Assembly (NCBI GenBank): GCA_965213575.1 | Contig: CBDBZN010000038.1 | Location: forward strand, 1-64,000 | Direction: 5' to 3' | From: JAUHXS01 sp965213575 | GTDB taxonomy: Bacteria; Bacteroidota; Bacteroidia; Chitinophagales; JAUHXS01 | DNA: 64,000 bases | In this document: positions 41,853-50,032 of the stretch, in pieces | Layout of the letters: every line of letters begins with the position of its first letter | How positions within the stretch are numbered: position 1 is the stretch's first letter | Notes under the pieces: model-generated | Databases searched by the model: none | Seen by the model: only the letters and a program-made list of their open reading frames with translations | Told to the model about the DNA's origin: nothing | Program-made: the position numbers and the translations under genes

Positions 41853-43067
41853 TTAGATGAAGTTACTAATATAGGAAGTTATATCCTTAGCAACTTCCTT
41901 TTTATCTTTTAACTCATAATTTTTGATATTATTATGTTTATCAAGAATGGTAATTTTATTAGTATCTTTTTGAAATGCAGTATTTTGGCCATTCATAGAA
42001 TTGAGAATAATAATATCTGCATTTTTTGATTGAAGCTTTCTCTTAGCGTTGTTCATCTCATCGTTTGTCTCTAATGCAAAACCTACTAACAATTGATCTT
42101 TTGTTTTTTTTCTTCCGAGTTCAGCCAGTATATCTTTAGTTTTTACTAAGTCCAGTGATAAATTATCATTGCATTTTTTAATCTTATCTTTCTTAGGTTT
42201 TGCATAACTATAGTCTGCAACGGCAGCGGCCATGATAGCTATGTCACAATCAGAAAAAACTTTAATGCATTGTTCATACATTTCTTTTGCAGAAGTAACG
42301 TGTGTTTGTTTAACAGCAGAAGATATAACAATATTGGCTGATATAGGCCCTAGTACCAAAGAAACATTCGCGCCATCTTCGGCTAATTGATTCGCCAATG
42401 CAATACCCATTTTGCCGGATGAATGATTACTGATATATCTGATAGGATCAATCGCTTCTTGAGTAGGGCCGGCGGAGATCAATATATTTTTCCCCGCAAG
42501 GTTATGATTTTTTGTTTTTTTTTTGATGTGCTGCGAAAGGAATTTAATAATCTCTTGAGGTTCTGCCATTCTTCCCGGGCCTTCTAGGCCGCTGGCAAGT
42601 TCTCCATCTCCCACAGGTATAATCGTTACATTTTGTTCTTTTTGGAGTAACGTTAGATTTTTTTGTGTTGCATAATGTTGATACATATCAAGATCCATTG
42701 CAGGGGCAATGTACACTTTACATTTTGCAGACAAATAGCAGGCTAAAAGAAAATTATCACATATGCCATGAGCCATTTTAGCTATGGTGTTAGCAGAAGC
42801 AGGTGCAATGAGAAGTATATCAGCCCATTCGCTAAGAGCTACGTGATTATTCCATACACCGCTTTTAGAATCTTGTAAAAAAGTAGTTAAAACCGGATTT
42901 TTAGAAAGTGTAGATAAAGTTAACGGAGTAATAAACTGCTGAGCATCTTGAGTCATGATGACTTTTACTTCAGCACCGAGTTTAGTTAGCAGGCGAATTA
43001 AAAATGCTGATTTATATGCTGCAATGCTGCCACATACTCCAAGAAGAATTTTCTTGTTTTTCAGCAT
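41853..43067 (-). CDS. coaBC: Bifunctional phosphopantothenoylcysteine decarboxylase / phosphopantothenate-cysteine ligase
   Basis: This 404-residue fusion carries two consecutive steps of coenzyme A synthesis. The N-terminal flavodoxin-like CoaC part (residues 1-180) begins KILLGVCGSIAAYKSAFL and includes IAPASANTIAKMAHGICDNF and APAMDLDMYQH. The C-terminal CoaB part has NILISAGPTQEAIDPIRYIS, NHSSGKMGIALA, AAAVADYSYAKPKKDKIKK and LVGFALETND. All key elements are in place. It is part of the bamD-rpoZ-coaBC-porD-recN block, 20 bases after rpoZ. Confidence 0.97.
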   Translation of the reverse strand: MLKNKKILLGVCGSIAAYKSAFLIRLLTKLGAEVKVIMTQDAQQFITPLTLSTLSKNPVLTTFLQDSKSGVWNNHVALSEWADILLIAPASANTIAKMAHGICDNFLLACYLSAKCKVYIAPAMDLDMYQHYATQKNLTLLQKEQNVTIIPVGDGELASGLEGPGRMAEPQEIIKFLSQHIKKKTKNHNLAGKNILISAGPTQEAIDPIRYISNHSSGKMGIALANQLAEDGANVSLVLGPISANIVISSAVKQTHVTSAKEMYEQCIKVFSDCDIAIMAAAVADYSYAKPKKDKIKKCNDNLSLDLVKTKDILAELGRKKTKDQLLVGFALETNDEMNNAKRKLQSKNADIIILNSMNGQNTAFQKDTNKITILDKHNNIKNYELKDKKEVAKDITSYISNFI

Positions 43068-43087
43068 AAAAATTATAATGAAACCGG

Positions 43088-43423
43088 TTAGGCCTCTTCT
43101 TCTACATCTCTATAGAAAATTTTACCTTCAATGAATTCTTGAACTGCTAAAAGCGTAGCATTAGGCATTTTTTCGTAGAATTTAGAGATCTCAATTTGCT
43201 CTGTATTTTCAAAGATTTCTTCTAAATTATCACTGGTAGGGGCAAATTCTTCCAACTTAGAATGAAGCTCCTCTTTAACAGTACTTGATATTTGGTTAGC
43301 TCTTTTAGCAATAACACAAAGTGCTTTGTATACATTTTTAGTTTCCTTTCCTAAGGCAGTAACGTCTCTAGTCTGGATAAAAGGCGACATAGACTTGATT
43401 TCTTGTTTGTTAATCATGCTCAT
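43088..43423 (-). CDS. rpoZ: DNA-directed RNA polymerase omega subunit, Bacteroidota type
   Basis: The 111-residue protein has the omega core AGxx-like segment TKNVYKALCVIAKRANQISSTVKEELHSKLEEF and the acidic C-terminal part FYEKMPNATLLAVQEFIEGK that marks the Bacteroidota form (RpoZ/Rpb6-like). It stabilises the beta-prime subunit of RNA polymerase. It lies between bamD and coaBC on the minus strand, the usual place in this phylum. Confidence 0.9.
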   Translation of the reverse strand: MSMINKQEIKSMSPFIQTRDVTALGKETKNVYKALCVIAKRANQISSTVKEELHSKLEEFAPTSDNLEEIFENTEQIEISKFYEKMPNATLLAVQEFIEGKIFYRDVEEEA

Positions 43424-43433
43424 TCACTTCGGT

Positions 43434-44240
43434 TTATGTGTTATTAACAGCTTCTTTATAAATTTTTTCTGCCTCTTTAGCATATTTCGTATCCGGATAT
43501 TTATCAATCAGCGTGTAATAAGCACTGATCGTTTGTTGATATCTTTCTGCTCTCTTTTCCGGAACGCTATTAGAGGCTAAATTATAAAAGGATTGTAAAG
43601 TTAAGAAATAAATTCTTTCCTTGTCCTCGATATTAGGAAAATCTTTCAATATCTGCTTAAAGCTTTCTGTAGCAGCTTTATATTTTTCTAAATTATAGTA
43701 AAGTATGGCATTTCGCAAAGCTTTCTTTTCAAGCTTAGACCTTAACTGGTCTATTAAAATATTGCATTCTTCCACCTTTTCGCTATTGGGGTAGATGGAG
43801 ATAAATAATTGAAAAGCATTGATCGCTTTATAGGTATAAGTTTGATCTAGCCTTGCAGCGGGAGAAGATAAATAATAACAATATGCATATTGAAATTGCG
43901 CATCTTCAGCATATTTATTTCGAGGAAAACTTTTAGTAAATTCTTTAAAATAAAAAGCAGCTACTATATAATCTCCCAATCCATAATGGCAATAAGCATA
44001 GTGGTAGCTGATTTCTTCAATAGCTTGAGTTCCTTTGTAGACGGTTATCAGTTCTTCATAAAGTGGAATAGCTTTAAAATAATCTCCATCTGCGTAATAT
44101 TCTTCTGCTTTTTGGTACTTATAATCTAAATCATCGCTCCTTAATACTTTTTGATAAGAATCACAGCTTTCAAATAAAGTACCGGCTATGATTAAGATAA
44201 GAACTGAATGTTTGATACAATGGAAAAAGTTAAAGTACAT
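43434..44240 (-). CDS. bamD: Outer membrane protein assembly factor BamD
   Basis: The 268-residue lipoprotein has an N-terminal signal with lipobox (IAGTLFESC, Cys at about residue 26) and five TPR-like helical pairs: KYQKAEEYYADGDYFKAIPLYEELI, FKEFTKSFPRNKYAEDAQFQ and TISAYYTLIDKYPDTKYAKEAEKIY. BamD is the essential lipoprotein partner of BamA in outer-membrane protein insertion. Its upstream gap carries a TTACTTTC box (minus strand, near 44267-44275) with a TTG about 12 bases further up, so it is probably the first gene of the bamD-recN operon. Confidence 0.93.
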   Translation of the reverse strand: MYFNFFHCIKHSVLILIIAGTLFESCDSYQKVLRSDDLDYKYQKAEEYYADGDYFKAIPLYEELITVYKGTQAIEEISYHYAYCHYGLGDYIVAAFYFKEFTKSFPRNKYAEDAQFQYAYCYYLSSPAARLDQTYTYKAINAFQLFISIYPNSEKVEECNILIDQLRSKLEKKALRNAILYYNLEKYKAATESFKQILKDFPNIEDKERIYFLTLQSFYNLASNSVPEKRAERYQQTISAYYTLIDKYPDTKYAKEAEKIYKEAVNNT

Positions 44241-44340
44241 TGCGGATGAAATATTACTGTTTCGCGTGACTGCGAAAGTAATCTTTTTACTTCAAACGTA
44301 CAATTTAAAAATATGTTATATACCTATGTTTAAAATTTAT

Positions 44341-44371
44341 TTGATCTATATTTAATAAAATCTTAAATTTG
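44341..44371 (+). promoter_or_regulatory. Promoter of the serine-palmitoyltransferase-like gene
   Basis: TTG at 44341-44343 and TAAATTTG at 44364-44371 with a 20-base spacer match the Bacteroidota consensus, and the gene starts 30 bases downstream. Confidence 0.65.
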
Positions 44372-44400
44372 CGAATTATTCTACCACATTAAAGACTATT

Positions 44401-45642
44401 ATGGATTTATTTGAAAAATTACAAATGTCTAAAAGTCCCTTAGGACAACATTCAGATTTTGCTCACGGATACTTTATGTTTCCAAAGCTTGAAGGTGAAT
44501 TAGGATCGAGAATGACATTTAGAGGAAAAGAGAAAATTGTTTGGAGTTTAAACAATTATTTAGGATTGGCCAATCATCCCGAGGTGAGAAAAGTTGATAC
44601 CGAAGCAGCTGAGAAATGGGGAATGGCTTATCCAATGGGTGCGAGAATGATGACAGGTAATACTAGCTATCACGAGCAATTAGAAGATGAGTTGTCAAAG
44701 TTTGTGGATAAACAAGACACTATTTTGTTTAATTACGGTTACATGGGTATTATGTCTGCCATTGATACATTGGTAGACAGAAGAGATGTGATAGTATATG
44801 ATGCAGAATCTCATGCTTGTATTGTAGATGGCGTTAGGTTACATCAAGGAAAAAGATTTGTTTTTGGCCATAATGATATTGAAAGTTTAGATAAGCAACT
44901 CGGAAGAGCAACTGAATGGGTGAAAAACACCGGCGGAGCGATTATGGTTATTACTGAAGGAGTTTTTGGTATGGGAGGCGATCAAGGTAAATTGAGAGAA
45001 ATTGCTTCTTTAAAGCAGAAATACCAATTTAGATTAATGGTAGATGATGCCCATGGTTTTGGTACAGTAGGTAAAACGGGTGCAGGAGCCGGTGAAGCTC
45101 AAGGTGTACAAGATGAAATAGATATTTATTTTTCGACTTTTGCTAAATCTATGGCTAGTATTGGTGCTTTCATGTCAGGTGATGAAAAAGTCATTGAATA
45201 TTTAAGGTATAACATCCGTTCTCAAATTTTTGCAAAATCATTGCCTATGCCTTTAGTAATAGGTAATCTTAAAAGATTGGAACTGCTCAAAAACAATCCT
45301 GAATTAAAACAAAAATTATGGGATAATGTTGAAAAACTGCAAAGTGGTTTAAAGAAGAGAGGATTCAACTTGGGAGCCGCCAATTCATGCGTTACGCCGG
45401 TATATTTATCAGGAAGTATTCCTGAAGCAGCTAATCTGATTTTTGATTTAAGAGAAAATTACGATATTTTCTGCTCAGTGGTAACCTATCCGGTTATTCC
45501 GAAAGATCAGTTATTGCTTAGGTTGATTCCTACAGCAGCACATACAGATGAAGATATTAATTTAACCTTAGATGCATTTTCTGCTGTTCAAGAAAAATTA
45601 AAATCAGGCAAGTACGAAACGGAGAAGGTTGTAAATATATAG
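44401..45642 (+). CDS. PLP-dependent alpha-oxoamine synthase (serine palmitoyltransferase-like)
   Basis: The 413-residue enzyme belongs to the family that joins an acyl-CoA to an amino acid (serine palmitoyltransferase, KBL, 8-amino-7-oxononanoate synthase). Motifs: SLNNYLGLANHPEV, GARMMTGNTSYHEQLE, the PLP-contact DDAHGFGTVGKTGAG and the Schiff-base lysine in YFSTFAKSMASIGAF. The N-terminal FEKLQMSKSPLGQHSDFAHGYFMFPKLEGE is the pattern of the Bacteroidota sphingolipid-type enzyme, and no bio genes are nearby. I therefore favour serine palmitoyltransferase, first step of sphingolipid or sulfonolipid synthesis, over biotin synthesis. It has its own promoter. Confidence 0.8.
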   Translation: MDLFEKLQMSKSPLGQHSDFAHGYFMFPKLEGELGSRMTFRGKEKIVWSLNNYLGLANHPEVRKVDTEAAEKWGMAYPMGARMMTGNTSYHEQLEDELSKFVDKQDTILFNYGYMGIMSAIDTLVDRRDVIVYDAESHACIVDGVRLHQGKRFVFGHNDIESLDKQLGRATEWVKNTGGAIMVITEGVFGMGGDQGKLREIASLKQKYQFRLMVDDAHGFGTVGKTGAGAGEAQGVQDEIDIYFSTFAKSMASIGAFMSGDEKVIEYLRYNIRSQIFAKSLPMPLVIGNLKRLELLKNNPELKQKLWDNVEKLQSGLKKRGFNLGAANSCVTPVYLSGSIPEAANLIFDLRENYDIFCSVVTYPVIPKDQLLLRLIPTAAHTDEDINLTLDAFSAVQEKLKSGKYETEKVVNI

Positions 45643-45711
45643 ATTTTGATTATACATATATTTACATTATATTGGCTTTGATTTATAAGTCATAATATAA
45701 TTTATTTACAT

Positions 45712-45885
45712 ATGAGTCGAAATTTCAGCCAATTAAAAAAGCTTATTATAGAACTTGAGCCTGATATCTTAAAGTTTTATCAAAAAGGAAATAAGTCAGC
45801 AGGTGTTCGTATTCGTAAATGTATGCAAGATGTAAAGACTTTGGCGCAAGATGTGAGGAAAGAAGTTTTAGATAAAAGAATTTAA
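45712..45885 (+). CDS. Histone H1-like protein (Hc1-type), 57 residues
   Basis: ATG 45712 to TAA 45883-45885 encodes a 57-residue, basic, helical protein: SRNFSQLKKLIIELEPDILK, then FYQKGNKSAGVRIRKCMQD and VKTLAQDVRKEVLDK. This matches the short histone H1/Hc1-like proteins common in Bacteroidota, where G-N-K-x-A-G-x-R-x-R-K-x-M-Q is invariant. They are presumed nucleoid-associated. The gene follows the oxoamine synthase by 69 bases and is closed by a strong hairpin. Confidence 0.88.
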   Translation: MSRNFSQLKKLIIELEPDILKFYQKGNKSAGVRIRKCMQDVKTLAQDVRKEVLDKRI

Positions 45886-45953
45886 GAATAACTAAAAGTA
45901 ACTAGCACTGTAAAATATTTACAGCTCAAGCTGTAACAATGGTATAGATCATT

Positions 45954-46004
45954 ATTTCCTCCTTAGCTTTCTATCTTTATAGAAATTCCAAGGAGGAAAT
46001 TTTT
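45954..46004. terminator. Bidirectional intrinsic terminator
   Basis: ATTTCCTCCTT (45954-45964) pairs with AAGGAGGAAAT (45990-46000), an inner TTTCTAT/ATAGAAA helix extends it, and a T tract follows. It lies between the H1-like gene and the convergent PLDc_N-like gene and could serve both. Confidence 0.85.
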
Positions 46005-46023
46005 ATAAGAGTCATGATAATCT

Positions 46024-46209
46024 TTATTTTTTTCCAATCAATAAATATGCTAACGCACCTACAATTGGGAAAATGAGCACAACAACCAGCCACATGATTT
46101 TTGATCCGCTTCCGGAGAAAGAACCTTTTAACAAATCAAGAAATACATATATCCATAAAATCACAGCGATTATACCTAATATTAATAAAATGAGAAGTGT
46201 AGTATCCAT
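46024..46209 (-). CDS. PLDc N-terminal domain (PLDc_N) small membrane protein
   Basis: The 61-residue protein has two transmembrane helices (about residues 4-26 and 37-57) and the PLDc_N motif W-L-V-V-V-L-I-F-P-I-V-G-A-L-A-Y-L-L-I-G-K-K at the end. This domain precedes the catalytic part in cardiolipin synthases, but stand-alone copies are frequent. Its function on its own is not known. It is followed on the same strand by the terminator, and preceded by another small exported protein gene 27 bases upstream. Confidence 0.88.
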   Translation of the reverse strand: MDTTLLILLILGIIAVILWIYVFLDLLKGSFSGSGSKIMWLVVVLIFPIVGALAYLLIGKK

Positions 46210-46236
46210 TTTGAGTGTTTTTTAATTTTAAATTAA

Positions 46237-46536
46237 TTATTCCTGAGGGTCACCTTGTCGTTTTTTCCTCATTTTTCGCTGTCGTATCTCTAAAGTATTT
46301 TGATTTTCATCCTTTGGAGAATCTGCTTCAGCATCTTTAATATTTTCTGGGTTAGTAATAGTTTTTTCTTGATTAGATTGATCAGGGTTGTTTTCTTTTA
46401 TAACAGGAGTAGGAGTTTGACGTGATTTTCTCAGGCTGTCCTGTTCTTCACCTAAGTCTTTTATTTCTTGAGCATAACTTAAACTACTCATGCTACTAAA
46501 TCCTAAAATAACTATAAAAGATTTGAGATATTTCAT
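46237..46536 (-). CDS. Small exported hydrophilic protein
   Basis: I do not recognise a family. Starting from ATG 46536 gives 99 residues: a signal peptide (KYLKSFIVILGFSSMSSLSYAQ) and then a charged, Pro/Asn/Glu-rich, low-complexity tail (PTPVIKENNPDQSNQEK, PENIKDAEADSPKDENQN) ending in a basic stretch (RQRKMRKKRQGDPQE). A longer start at 46611 would add a second hydrophobic segment before the signal peptide and is less likely. It is probably a periplasmic disordered protein, co-transcribed with the PLDc_N-like gene. Confidence 0.55.
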   Translation of the reverse strand: MKYLKSFIVILGFSSMSSLSYAQEIKDLGEEQDSLRKSRQTPTPVIKENNPDQSNQEKTITNPENIKDAEADSPKDENQNTLEIRQRKMRKKRQGDPQE

Positions 46537-46729
46537 GTTTATCTTTAAATCATACTTTATTACAAAAATTGTACCACCAATATAGATTAATGCTATAATA
46601 AGTATTATCATATTTACTAGTTCGTATTACGTAGTCGAAAAATCAAATTCTTCGATTAATTGGGTAATTATTTTCACATAAAAAAACTTATAGAAAACTT
46701 TGAGATTTTTAAACTAGGTTGTAAGTTTG

Positions 46730-46759
46730 TGGAAACTTTAAAGAATAATAAAGTTTCCA
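46730..46759. promoter_or_regulatory. TetR operator of the efflux operon
   Basis: TGGAAACTTT (46730-46739) and AAAGTTTCCA (46750-46759) are perfect 10-base inverted arms with a 10-base spacer. They end 7 bases before the tetR start codon. Position and symmetry fit binding by the adjacent TetR-family regulator. Confidence 0.85.
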
Positions 46760-46766
46760 AAGTACG

Positions 46767-47387
46767 GTGGCTGATCAAAAAGAATTAATATTACAAGAAG
46801 CACTTAAACGCTATATGAAGTATGGCGTAAAAAGTGTGCGCATGGAAGATTTAGCTGATAATTTAGGTATTTCAAAAAAAACTATTTATCAGCATTTTCA
46901 GACTAAAGATGATCTTGTTCATCAGGCTTTACTATATGATCTTAATATACATAGAACTACGCACGATAATGCTATTGCAAATACTACCAATGCAATTGAT
47001 CAGTTATTTGAGATCTGGAAATTAATGGTTGCTCAGATGGGTGATATGAATCCTTCATGCATGTTAGATTTAAAAAGATATTACCCCGAGAGCTGGAAGG
47101 AATTTGAAAAATTTAAACAAGAGTATTTGTATGTAAGGTTATTAACGAATCTTGAACTGGGAATTACGCAAAAGTTATATAGGAGCAATTTAAACAAAGA
47201 AGCTACCACCATTATTTATTTAGGAGGTATAGAAATTATTTTAGAGGATGATTCCTTAAGAAATAAATATAATATATCCATGATAGATTTGATTTATGAA
47301 AGAATAATTTATCATATCAGAGCAATTGCTACACCTGAAGGGATAGATTTATTAGAAAAAAAATTAAAAAGTTTTAAAAATGAATAG
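46767..47387 (+). CDS. TetR/AcrR family transcriptional regulator
   Basis: The 206-residue regulator has an N-terminal TetR helix-turn-helix (residues about 10-55: ALKRYMKYGVKSVRMEDLAD, LGISKKTIYQHFQTKDDLV) and a helical ligand-binding C-terminal domain. It is the first gene of a four-gene efflux operon and overlaps the TolC gene by 8 bases. A perfect inverted repeat just upstream is its likely operator, so the operon should be self-repressed and induced by a pump substrate. The start is a GTG at 46767; the DNA-binding domain would be cut by later starts. Confidence 0.93.
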   Translation: MADQKELILQEALKRYMKYGVKSVRMEDLADNLGISKKTIYQHFQTKDDLVHQALLYDLNIHRTTHDNAIANTTNAIDQLFEIWKLMVAQMGDMNPSCMLDLKRYYPESWKEFEKFKQEYLYVRLLTNLELGITQKLYRSNLNKEATTIIYLGGIEIILEDDSLRNKYNISMIDLIYERIIYHIRAIATPEGIDLLEKKLKSFKNE

Positions 47388-48732
47388 CATCAAGTATTTG
47401 GTCATATTTTTATTTGGATTAATGAATCTTGTAGCAGCTCAAGAGGTAGTTACATTAAACTCTGTTCAAGAAGCACAAACCTTAGCTTTAGAGAAAAATA
47501 TTAATGTCCTAAATTCTAAATACGATGAAGTGATAGCGAAAAAAAAGACTTGGGAAATTACTACGGTTGGATTACCTCAAGCGAATGGAACAGCAAGTTA
47601 TAATAATCAGTTGGATGTACCCACTCAAGTTATTCCTGCACAAGCTTTTAATCCGGATGCCCCGGAAGGTGCATTTGTACCGGTGCAATTTGGTATTGAA
47701 CAAAGTATGTCTGCAGGTATTACTGTTTCTCAACTTATTTTTGACGGCAGCTATTTTGTGGGCTTAAAAGCAGCAAAAGAATTTGCGGAACTTGCCAGAA
47801 AACAATCTAACCAAACAGCAATAGAAGTTAAATATGGCGTTACTCAGGCCTACTATACGTTATTATCAACTAAAGAAAATCAAGAAATTTTAAAAGGAAG
47901 CATAGAAAGCCTTCGCACAGTTTTTAAAGAAACAAAAGCAACTTATGAACAAGGTTTTATAGAGGAGTTGGATAAAGATAGGATTAAACTGACTTTAAAC
48001 CTGTTAGAGGATCAATATAATCAAGTAGAACGACGATTACAAGTTGCAAAAGCATTATTGAAATTCCAAATAGGAATTAATATGAATGATTCTATTATAG
48101 TAAACGATAGCATCCAAAGTTATCTTCCACAGTTATTAAATGAAGAGGTTAATTCAGGAAATGTAGACTATAATTCCATAATTGAATATCAAACATTAAA
48201 ACAGGGATTAATATTACAAGAATTAGATACAAAAAGATATAGAATGCAGCAGTATCCTAATCTAGGAGCATTTTTTACGCATTCACAAAATGCTTTTTCT
48301 AATGAGTTTGACTTTTTTGATTCCGGCAAGCCATATTATCCAACAACGATATGGGGCTTAAATTTAAATGTACCAATTTTTAATTCTTTTGGCCAGCGGG
48401 CAAAAATTATGCAGGCTAAGTTTGAAGCTGAAAAAATAAAAAACCAACAAATTCAACTAGAGCAAAAGATTGATTTTGATTTTTTACAAGCTAAAGCTGA
48501 ATATCTCAACGCTAAAGAACAATTAATCAATCAACAGGATAATTTAGCGTTGGCAAAAAAAATATATGATAAAACACTTATAAAGCAACAAGCAGGTGTT
48601 GGGTCAAGCATTGAAGTGAATGATGCGCAAACAAAATATTTAGACACACAAGCACTGTATATTAACGCTTTATATCAATTATTAATCAATAAAACAAATT
48701 TAGATAAGACAGTCGGAAATTATGACTTTTAA
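47380..48732 (+). CDS. TolC family outer membrane efflux protein
   Basis: The 450-residue protein has a signal peptide (residues 1-21, ending LVAAQE) and two long helical-barrel repeats with the usual Leu/Ala/Asn-rich coiled coils (GVTQAYYTLLSTKENQEIL, QAKAEYLNAKEQLINQQDNL), and outer-membrane strands in between (FDFFDSGKPYYPTTIWGLNLNVPIF). TolC trimers form the exit duct of tripartite pumps. It overlaps tetR and is followed 97 bases later by the adaptor gene. Confidence 0.93.
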   Translation: MNSIKYLVIFLFGLMNLVAAQEVVTLNSVQEAQTLALEKNINVLNSKYDEVIAKKKTWEITTVGLPQANGTASYNNQLDVPTQVIPAQAFNPDAPEGAFVPVQFGIEQSMSAGITVSQLIFDGSYFVGLKAAKEFAELARKQSNQTAIEVKYGVTQAYYTLLSTKENQEILKGSIESLRTVFKETKATYEQGFIEELDKDRIKLTLNLLEDQYNQVERRLQVAKALLKFQIGINMNDSIIVNDSIQSYLPQLLNEEVNSGNVDYNSIIEYQTLKQGLILQELDTKRYRMQQYPNLGAFFTHSQNAFSNEFDFFDSGKPYYPTTIWGLNLNVPIFNSFGQRAKIMQAKFEAEKIKNQQIQLEQKIDFDFLQAKAEYLNAKEQLINQQDNLALAKKIYDKTLIKQQAGVGSSIEVNDAQTKYLDTQALYINALYQLLINKTNLDKTVGNYDF

Positions 48733-48829
48733 ACCTTCTCTTTTAAAAGACTAAGGGGCGGTGGAAGAATGAGATGATAGCAAAGCATTTAAATGCATTG
48801 ATAAGTATGACAACAGAAAATAACAAACA

Positions 48830-49963
48830 ATGAAAAAACTATTTACAATATTAATACTTGGCTTACTGACAGTTGCTTGCAATCAAGAGGACTCCAATCT
48901 TGATCAAAAGAAAAAACAACTACAAGATTATCAAAGCCAAGTTGATGAGCTGAAAGAAAAAATTGCCGAATTACAAGATGATATTGAGTTGATGGATTCT
49001 GCTTCTACAAAAAATCTCAAAAAAGTAACTGTAATAGGCTTGTCTTCTGATACGTTTACTCATTATATTGAACTAAGAGGGGTTGTAGAATCAAAATCTA
49101 TGGCAATGGTAAGTCCGGAGATGAATGGTGCAATACAATCGATAAAAGTATCGGCAGGAGATAAAGTTTCTAAAGGAGATATTATTGCCGTATTAGATGC
49201 TGATGTAATGTCTAAGCAAGTACAAGAACTCAAAACTTCTTTGCAACTGGCTAAAACTGTTTATGAAAAGCAAAAAAGCCTTTGGGATCAAAATATAGGA
49301 TCTGAAATGCAATATTTACAAGCTAAAAATAATTATGAAAGCCTGCAGAATCGTATGGAAAGCACACAAACTCAATTGGGTAAAGCATATATTCGGTCAC
49401 CTATCACAGGGGTAGTAGATGAAGTTTTCTCAAATCAAGGTGAAAATGCATTTGCCGGAAACCCAATAGCTAGAATAGTTAATTTGTCTGATGTAGAAGT
49501 AAATGTAGATGTTCCGGAGCGATATTTATCTTCTATTAATAAAGGTGGAAAGGTAAAAGTTAATTTCCCCACTTTAGATATGGAAACAGAGGCTACAATT
49601 ACCTCAGTCGGCCAATATATTAACCCTAATAACAGAACATTTAAAGTGGGTATTCATTTAGATAATAAAGAAGCGATGCTTAAACCAAATCTTTTAGCCT
49701 CGGTTTATATTAAAGATTATGAAGCAGTAAACGCGATTACCATTCCTACAAAATATATTCTTCAATCTCCTAAAGGAGATTATGTATATATAGCTGAACA
49801 AAAAGGCGAGACAGCAGTAATTAAAACAAAGCCTATAGAAACAGGAGATAGTTACAAAGGTATGACAGAAGTTAAAAGTGGATTATCTCCGGGCCATAAA
49901 TTGGTAACAGCAGGATTTAATATTGTAGTGGATGGCCAGCAGGTGATGATAGCTGAAGAATAG
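48830..49963 (+). CDS. RND efflux periplasmic adaptor (membrane fusion lipoprotein)
   Basis: The 377-residue product begins with a lipoprotein signal (LFTILILGLLTVACNQED, lipobox Cys at about residue 17). It then has a coiled coil (residues 24-58), the lipoyl half-motifs (ISPEM-like MVSPEMNGAIQSIKVSAGDK and AYIRSPITGVVDEVFSNQGE), the beta-barrel (ARIVNLSDVEVNVDVPERYL) and the membrane-proximal domain. It links the RND pump to TolC. The extra N-terminal coiled coil before the first lipoyl half is notable but common in Bacteroidota. Confidence 0.94.
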   Translation: MKKLFTILILGLLTVACNQEDSNLDQKKKQLQDYQSQVDELKEKIAELQDDIELMDSASTKNLKKVTVIGLSSDTFTHYIELRGVVESKSMAMVSPEMNGAIQSIKVSAGDKVSKGDIIAVLDADVMSKQVQELKTSLQLAKTVYEKQKSLWDQNIGSEMQYLQAKNNYESLQNRMESTQTQLGKAYIRSPITGVVDEVFSNQGENAFAGNPIARIVNLSDVEVNVDVPERYLSSINKGGKVKVNFPTLDMETEATITSVGQYINPNNRTFKVGIHLDNKEAMLKPNLLASVYIKDYEAVNAITIPTKYILQSPKGDYVYIAEQKGETAVIKTKPIETGDSYKGMTEVKSGLSPGHKLVTAGFNIVVDGQQVMIAEE

Positions 49964-50032
49964 TTTCTTTGATTATTAACGATGAAGGGAAGATAATTTT
50001 TAGTTAAGCTAACAGGTAATAAAACAAAGAAT

